Below are positions 5,650 through 9,402 of a DNA stretch of 9,402 nt, one piece after another. How positions within the stretch are numbered: position 1 is the first letter of the stretch; each line of letters starts with the position of its first letter. The translations under genes and the position numbers were made by a program. The notes beneath the pieces were generated by a model. The model did not search any database, was not told the DNA's origin, and saw nothing but the letters and a program-made list of their open reading frames with translations. Source of the DNA: an uncultured Roseburia sp. (lineage in GTDB: Bacteria > Bacillota > Clostridia > Lachnospirales > Lachnospiraceae); contig CAKRCJ010000070.1 of the NCBI GenBank assembly GCA_934307185.1, forward strand, positions 1 through 9,402. The letters are read 5' to 3'.

Positions 5650-7359
5650 ATGAAAAATTGCAAAACCGATTTAAATGAAAGAACATTTTGGGAAGATATT
5701 AATATACAATTTCCAGATATTGTAAGCGCTGTCACTTCCCTTTCCAAAAAATCATACTTATCCATTACCAACTTAAAAACCGATATTACCTGGTGGTCTC
5801 CGAGTGCTATGGATTTTTTGGGTATGGAAGAAAATTACGTTATACGTGGGAAGGAAAAAACTTCCCACTCCCTTCATCCGGAAGATGTCGATGATTTTAA
5901 GCAGGGCTTTAAAGACCGCATCAAGGGTCTTCATCTCGATGAGCCATGGGAATATCGTTTAAAAGACGGTAACACTTACACCAGAATCAGTGCTATGGCA
6001 CAGATGCTTTATGATGCAGAACAAAATCCTTTTGTGCTTATTATCCGTTACAATAATTTCAGTATTTCAGACGAGGTCGACCCAATTACCGGTCTACACA
6101 CAGTACCGGCTTTAAACCGCGAGATTTCTTCTCTTCTTGGGCAATCTGGCAAAAGTGCTATTTTAAAAATTGGTCTTGACCAGTTCAGCCATATTAATGT
6201 GATGTACGGTGCTGCTTTTTCTGACAAAATATTAAACTGTGTTGCACAAGAGCTCATTCACCTCGTTCGCAGCTTCGGTTATGTGTATCGTCTCTCCGGT
6301 GCCAAATTTGCTATCAGTTTTACAAATATCAGCCGGGATGAATTATATCATACTTATGATAATATCGTGAATGCACTCGCAAATGTGATTGAAGTAGAAG
6401 GCAAACGAATTCCAATCCGGATTTCTGCCGGTGCAATTTTCTTAGACTCCTATATGACAGAAACAAACGCGGTTCGAAGCCGCCTTACTTACGCAGTCAA
6501 TCACTCCAGATACGCCCATCATGGAGACCTTGTTATTTTTAATGATGAAATATGTGGAGACAATAAAAACCAGTTTGAATTAATCGGTCTTATTCATCAG
6601 TGTGCCACCAGTAATTTTGAAGGTTTCCGCATTTTTTACCAGCCAATCGCCAATACAAAAACAGGAAAAATCTGCGGCATGGAAGCATTAATCCGCTGGG
6701 AATTTGAACCGTTTGGCATTATCTCTCCAGGCGTGTTCATGGAGTGGCTGGAGGAAGACCCTTGTATTTTTGATTTAGGAAACTGGATTTTACGCACTTC
6801 ACTAGAGGATGTAAAAAGAATACGTAAAATTATTCCTGACTTTTTCGTAAATGTCAACATTGCCGCTGCCCAGTTAGAGCGGAGGGAATTTAAAGATACC
6901 GTTTTAAATATAATAGAAGAAACAAATACCAATCCCGACGAATTATGTCTTGAATTAACCGAACGCTGCCGTAATCTCGACGTTAATTTTTTAAAACAGG
7001 AGATTCACTTTTTCCATTCCCACGGAATTAAAGTTGCCCTAGATGACTTTGGAACCGGAAACAGCTCTTTAAGCCTTGCGTTAGAGCTTCCCTTTGATGA
7101 ATTAAAGGTAGATATGAGCTTCATAAAAGGCATTAAAAATAAACCACAAAATCAGGCAATGGTTCAGTCCATTGTAGATTATGCCAACCGGACGGATACA
7201 GATACCTGCATTGAAGGCATTGAAGATGAAGAGGTACGTGACTATATCTGCCAATATGACGCAACCTTCTTACAGGGCTATTATTATTCCAAGCCTGTTC
7301 CAATTGATGAATTTGAGCAGATGCTGCTTGAGAATAAGGGGCAGATTGTGGAGGAATAA
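5650..7359 (+). CDS. PAS - degenerate GGDEF - EAL protein, predicted cyclic-di-GMP phosphodiesterase
   Basis: This 569-residue protein has no signal peptide or membrane segment. Residues about 35-137 look like a PAS sensor fold, including HPEDVDDF (76-83). A GGDEF domain (about 140-300) starts with DPITGL (144-149), but the catalytic motif is SGAKF (216-220). The inhibitory-site position reads RSFG (207-210) instead of RxxD, so cyclase activity and product inhibition should be lost. The EAL domain (about 310-560) keeps the expected set: E345 in MEALIRW, N403 in VNVN, E435 in LELTE, D465 and D466 in LDDFGTG, K486 in LKVD, E522 in IEGIE and Q542 in LQGYYYSKP. It should therefore hydrolyse cyclic-di-GMP to pGpG. 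The degenerate GGDEF may bind GTP or act in dimerization, as known for some relatives. It is transcribed alone from an extended -10 promoter and diverges from the ECF operon. Confidence 0.9.
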   Translation: MKNCKTDLNERTFWEDINIQFPDIVSAVTSLSKKSYLSITNLKTDITWWSPSAMDFLGMEENYVIRGKEKTSHSLHPEDVDDFKQGFKDRIKGLHLDEPWEYRLKDGNTYTRISAMAQMLYDAEQNPFVLIIRYNNFSISDEVDPITGLHTVPALNREISSLLGQSGKSAILKIGLDQFSHINVMYGAAFSDKILNCVAQELIHLVRSFGYVYRLSGAKFAISFTNISRDELYHTYDNIVNALANVIEVEGKRIPIRISAGAIFLDSYMTETNAVRSRLTYAVNHSRYAHHGDLVIFNDEICGDNKNQFELIGLIHQCATSNFEGFRIFYQPIANTKTGKICGMEALIRWEFEPFGIISPGVFMEWLEEDPCIFDLGNWILRTSLEDVKRIRKIIPDFFVNVNIAAAQLERREFKDTVLNIIEETNTNPDELCLELTERCRNLDVNFLKQEIHFFHSHGIKVALDDFGTGNSSLSLALELPFDELKVDMSFIKGIKNKPQNQAMVQSIVDYANRTDTDTCIEGIEDEEVRDYICQYDATFLQGYYYSKPVPIDEFEQMLLENKGQIVEE

Positions 7360-7478
7360 GTAATATTCATTCCGCAACTTATGAGATTACCGGACGGTAT
7401 CTGCGCATGATAGACGGTACTGATATGATTTTTTCAGATGGTCCGATTGTGTTGTGGTCTGGGACGGTTGGGGAGTAA
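7338..7478 (+). other. coding-like fragment without a start, possible gene remnant
   Basis: The frame is open for 46 codons from 7338, after a TAA at 7335-7337, to TAA at 7476-7478. Downstream of the EAL gene it reads like a real protein tail (…YEITGRYLRMIDG… then …SDGPIVLWSGTVGE). It is in a different frame from the EAL gene and has no ribosome binding site or convincing start; the first ATG is at 7407. It may be the 3' remnant of a lost gene, or chance. I do not recognise the family. Confidence 0.2.
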
Positions 7479-7507
7479 AATGTTTCATAAGACTTCCTTT
7501 TCTTTAG

Positions 7508-7554
7508 AAGAAAAATGCCTGAGCTGTCAGGCTCAGGCACTCATTTTCTTTTTT
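7508..7554. terminator. bidirectional intrinsic terminator
   Basis: TGCCTGAGC (7516-7524) and GCTCAGGCA (7531-7539) form a perfect 9-bp GC-rich stem with a 6-nt loop. On the minus strand TTTTTCTTCT follows directly. On the plus strand ATTTTCTTTTTT follows after a few bases. It can stop the EAL transcript from the left and any minus-strand transcript from the right. Confidence 0.85.
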
Positions 7555-7566
7555 GAATTGCAATTC
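7555..7566. repeat. perfect 12-bp palindrome
   Basis: GAATTGCAATTC reads identically on both strands and lies one base past the T run of the terminator. It could be a protein-binding site or simply part of the structured stretch beside it. Confidence 0.5.
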
Positions 7567-7688
7567 TGGAAGCAGTCCTATGATAATTCCATAGGCAGAG
7601 ACTAACTTTGTATTTCTATTGCCCGCAAAGCCGGGACGGGTAGCTCCTCACTGTCACCGCAAAAGCTCTTATGCTTTTCATTACATAC

Positions 7689-7717
7689 AATCTAACATGA
7701 TATCTTACTCTTGTTAA
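7689..7717 (-). promoter_or_regulatory. candidate promoter for the intergenic RNA
   Basis: On the minus strand TTAACA (7712-7717), a 17-nt spacer and TAGATT (7689-7694) match consensus at five and four of six positions. Transcription would start near 7682. It lies downstream of pflA and could drive only the structured stretch that follows. Confidence 0.35.
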
Positions 7718-7745
7718 TCGCTTTTATCATCATATGCAATCCTGA

Positions 7746-8489
7746 TTATTTCATCGCTTCAAGAATGATTTTTTCCGCTTCTTTCGCCTCCGCTTTTGTA
7801 AGCTGTGGCGTGTCTTTTAAAACGTAATCCATTCCAAGGTTATCGTATTTCACTTTTCCCATCGAATGATATGGAAGAACTTCTAATTTTTCTACATTAT
7901 GCAATATCTTTAAAAACTTTCCAAGTTCCGTCAATTCTTCTTCGTCAAATGTAATGCCCGGTACGACTACATGACGAATCCAGACCGGTTTTCCAATGAA
8001 ATCAAGATATCTGGCAAATGCGAGAATATTGGTGTTCGACTGTCCGGTGAGTTTCCGGTGTCCGGTATCATTGATATGCTTAATATCAAGCATTACAAGG
8101 TCTGTCACGGCCATAAGTTTTTCTATCTTATCCATTGGCTCTGCCAATTTTTTTTCAGAAGGCATTCCAGGAAACAGAATACCTGAAGTATCCAGACAGG
8201 TATGAATACCATGTTCTTTTGCCTTTACAAATAGCTCCGTCAAAAAATCAAGCTGGAGCATGGGTTCTCCACCCGTTGCAGTAATTCCGCCAGTCTGATA
8301 GAAAGAACGGTTGCGCTCGAAACGGCTTATGATTTCATCGGCAGTCATTTCCTTTCCGTCCCCTATCTCCCAGGTATCCGGATTATGACAATACTGGCAG
8401 CGCATCGGACACCCCTGGAAAAATACGACAAATCGTACACCCGGACCGTCTACAGTGCCAAATGTTTCTAACGAGTGAATTTTCCCCAT
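7746..8489 (-). CDS. pflA: pyruvate formate-lyase activating enzyme (radical SAM)
   Basis: This 247-residue cytoplasmic enzyme uses S-adenosylmethionine and a [4Fe-4S] cluster to make the glycyl radical on PflB. The cluster motif C27-x3-C31-x2-C34 (CPMRCQYC) follows FGTVDGPGVRFVVF, and the SAM-binding GGEP is at 73-76. The length is close to E. coli PflA. A MLDIKH segment and the KLEVLPYHSMGKVKY region near the C-terminus fit the family. It starts 18 bp after the pflB stop codon with GAGGAG 6 nt before the ATG and no promoter between them, so it is co-transcribed with pflB. It ends convergent with the EAL gene. The terminator at 7508-7554 is about 200 nt downstream; none is closer. Confidence 0.95.
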   Translation of the reverse strand: MGKIHSLETFGTVDGPGVRFVVFFQGCPMRCQYCHNPDTWEIGDGKEMTADEIISRFERNRSFYQTGGITATGGEPMLQLDFLTELFVKAKEHGIHTCLDTSGILFPGMPSEKKLAEPMDKIEKLMAVTDLVMLDIKHINDTGHRKLTGQSNTNILAFARYLDFIGKPVWIRHVVVPGITFDEEELTELGKFLKILHNVEKLEVLPYHSMGKVKYDNLGMDYVLKDTPQLTKAEAKEAEKIILEAMK

Positions 8490-8507
8490 GTTGTTCTCCT
8501 CTTTCTT

Positions 8508-9402
8508 CTACATTCTCTCATGGAAGGTACGTGCAATGACCTCATCCTGCTGCTCTTTTGTCAGTTTGATGAAGTTAACCGCATATCCCGATACACGAAT
8601 TGTAAGCTGTGGATACAGCTCCGGGTGCTTCTGTGCATCTAACAATGTATCGCGGTTTAATACGTTTACATTTAAGTGATGTCCACCCTGTGCGGCATAA
8701 CCGTCTAACATTGCAACAAGGTTATTTTTCTGTCCGTCCTCATCTTTTCCCAATGCATCCGGAACAATCGTAAAGGTATTTGAAATTCCGTCCTGTGAAT
8801 CCATAAATGGAATTTTTGCTACTGATGCTAACGATGCAACTGCGCCGTTGGTATCGCGTCCATGCATTGGATTTGCTCCCGGTGCAAATGCAACACCTTT
8901 CTTTCTTCCGTCCGGAGTTGCACCTGTATTTTTTCCATAGGAAACGTTGGAGGTAATTGTCAAAATAGAGGTTGTCTGGATACCGCCACGGTAGGTGTGA
9001 TTTCCTTTTACATATCCAATAAAAGTATGAAGTACCTGTTTTGCAATCTCATCGACACGGTCATCATCATTTCCATATTTCGGGAAATCTCCTTCAATTT
9101 CAAAATCAATAGCAACACCGTTCTCATCGCGGATTGGTTTTACTTTCGCATATTTGATAGCGGAAAGCGAATCGGCAACAACAGAAAATCCTGCAATACC
9201 GGTTGCAAACCATCTTCTTACATTTTTATCATGCAATGCCATCTCTAATTTTTCATAGCAGTATTTGTCATGCATGTAATGAATGATATTTAATGCATTC
9301 ACATATACACCTGCTAACCATTTCATCATATCTTTGTATTTATCCCATACTTCATCGTAATCTAAATATTCAGAAGTGATTGGGCGGTATTTCGGTCCGA
9401 CC
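8508..9402 (-). CDS. pflB: formate C-acetyltransferase (pyruvate formate-lyase), 3' part
   Basis: The C-terminal 297 residues are present and the gene continues past the window edge without a start. The enzyme converts pyruvate and CoA to acetyl-CoA and formate in anaerobic fermentation. Recognisable parts are [16 protein letters not shown] at the edge, [30 protein letters not shown], the [20 protein letters not shown] block, and the glycyl-radical loop RVSGYAVNF near the C-terminus. Its radical glycine is 26 residues from the end (codon 8586-8588), much like Gly734 of the 760-residue E. coli protein. The paired catalytic cysteines lie upstream of the window, so they cannot be checked. The TAG stop is 18 bp before pflA. 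The internal ATG at 9327-9329 is not the true start, because the frame stays open and homologous to the edge. Confidence 0.95.
   Translation of the reverse strand, partial: VGPKYRPITSEYLDYDEVWDKYKDMMKWLAGVYVNALNIIHYMHDKYCYEKLEMALHDKNVRRWFATGIAGFSVVADSLSAIKYAKVKPIRDENGVAIDFEIEGDFPKYGNDDDRVDEIAKQVLHTFIGYVKGNHTYRGGIQTTSILTITSNVSYGKNTGATPDGRKKGVAFAPGANPMHGRDTNGAVASLASVAKIPFMDSQDGISNTFTIVPDALGKDEDGQKNNLVAMLDGYAAQGGHHLNVNVLNRDTLLDAQKHPELYPQLTIRVSGYAVNFIKLTKEQQDEVIARTFHERM

Larger units (their letters stand above)
7508..7682 (-). ncRNA. candidate structured small RNA (or dispersed repeat)
   Basis: On the minus strand a promoter-like pair (7689-7717) is followed by about 175 nt containing three local hairpins and a terminator. 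The hairpins are AAAAGC/GCTTTT (7661-7678), CCCG/CGGG (7622-7635) and CCTATG/CATAGG (7577-7595). GCTCC (7643-7647) and GAAGC (7569-7573) can also pair on the minus strand with one G-U and would enclose the inner two. The stretch has no protein-coding frame: the best minus-strand frame starts at an ATG near 7680 and stops after about 21 codons. I cannot match it to a known RNA family, and it could equally be the pflA 3' UTR or a repeat element. Confidence 0.35.
7360..7745. other. 386-bp convergent intergenic region
   Basis: No complete gene is visible here. In order it holds a coding-like tail (to 7478), a bidirectional terminator hairpin (7508-7554), a perfect 12-bp palindrome (7555-7566), three hairpins (7577-7595, 7622-7635, 7661-7678), and a candidate minus-strand promoter (7689-7717). 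Nothing of note is seen between 7718 and the pflA stop codon. Confidence 0.7.

Noticed and set aside
7617..7660. Resemblance of CCGCAAAGCCGGGACGGG to the core of the cyclic-di-GMP-I (GEMM) riboswitch, attractive next to an EAL gene
   Set aside because: The upstream GGCAAACC hairpin with its GNRA loop and the second parallel stem are missing, and no gene follows on the plus strand. The match is limited to the short GCAAAGCC string. A faint likeness to the cobalamin CACTGT box was dropped for the same reason.
8862..9248. Plus-strand 128-codon open frame
   Set aside because: It lies antisense to strongly conserved pflB coding sequence, has no ribosome binding site and an odd cysteine-rich composition. 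It is a shadow frame.

Overview
The window looks like chromosome from a low-GC anaerobic Firmicute, most likely a Lachnospiraceae gut commensal. This is inferred from the AT-rich composition, strong AGGAGG-type ribosome binding sites, consensus sigma-A promoters, an oxygen-sensitive pyruvate formate-lyase pair, a fused two-domain ECF ATPase next to a UPF0397-type S component, and the overall character of the proteins. No phage, insertion sequence, CRISPR array, tRNA or rRNA was seen.

Layout. (1) 48-1790, minus strand: a fusion of a DUF2156 (lysyl-PG synthetase C-terminal-like) module with a GNAT acetyltransferase. (2) 1891-5445, minus strand: a four-cistron operon for an energy-coupling-factor (ECF) vitamin-type importer. 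Its order is fused double ATPase, transmembrane coupling protein T, UPF0397-type S component, and a 78-residue protein that looks like an HPr fold without the phospho-histidine. It has a near-perfect promoter at 5510-5538 and a terminator 8 nt after the last stop codon. A likely second promoter and a 62-nt hairpin leader lie in the T-S gap. (3) 5446-5649: a compact divergent promoter region. (4) 5650-7359, plus strand: a PAS / degenerate GGDEF / intact EAL protein, predicted to be a cyclic-di-GMP phosphodiesterase. (5) 7360-7745: a 386-bp convergent gap with a bidirectional terminator, a coding-like fragment, and a candidate promoter-hairpins-terminator unit that could be an unannotated small RNA or a dispersed repeat. 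(6) 7746-9402, minus strand: pflA and the 3' part of pflB, which runs off the window.

The ECF cistrons should form one membrane complex. The two ATPase domains power it, T couples them, and S binds the still unknown substrate. PflA installs the glycyl radical in PflB to allow anaerobic conversion of pyruvate to acetyl-CoA plus formate. The EAL protein would lower cyclic-di-GMP in response to its PAS domain. I see no direct functional link between these three blocks. The least explained parts are the structured leader of the S gene, the small HPr-like fourth cistron, and the convergent gap at 7360-7745.
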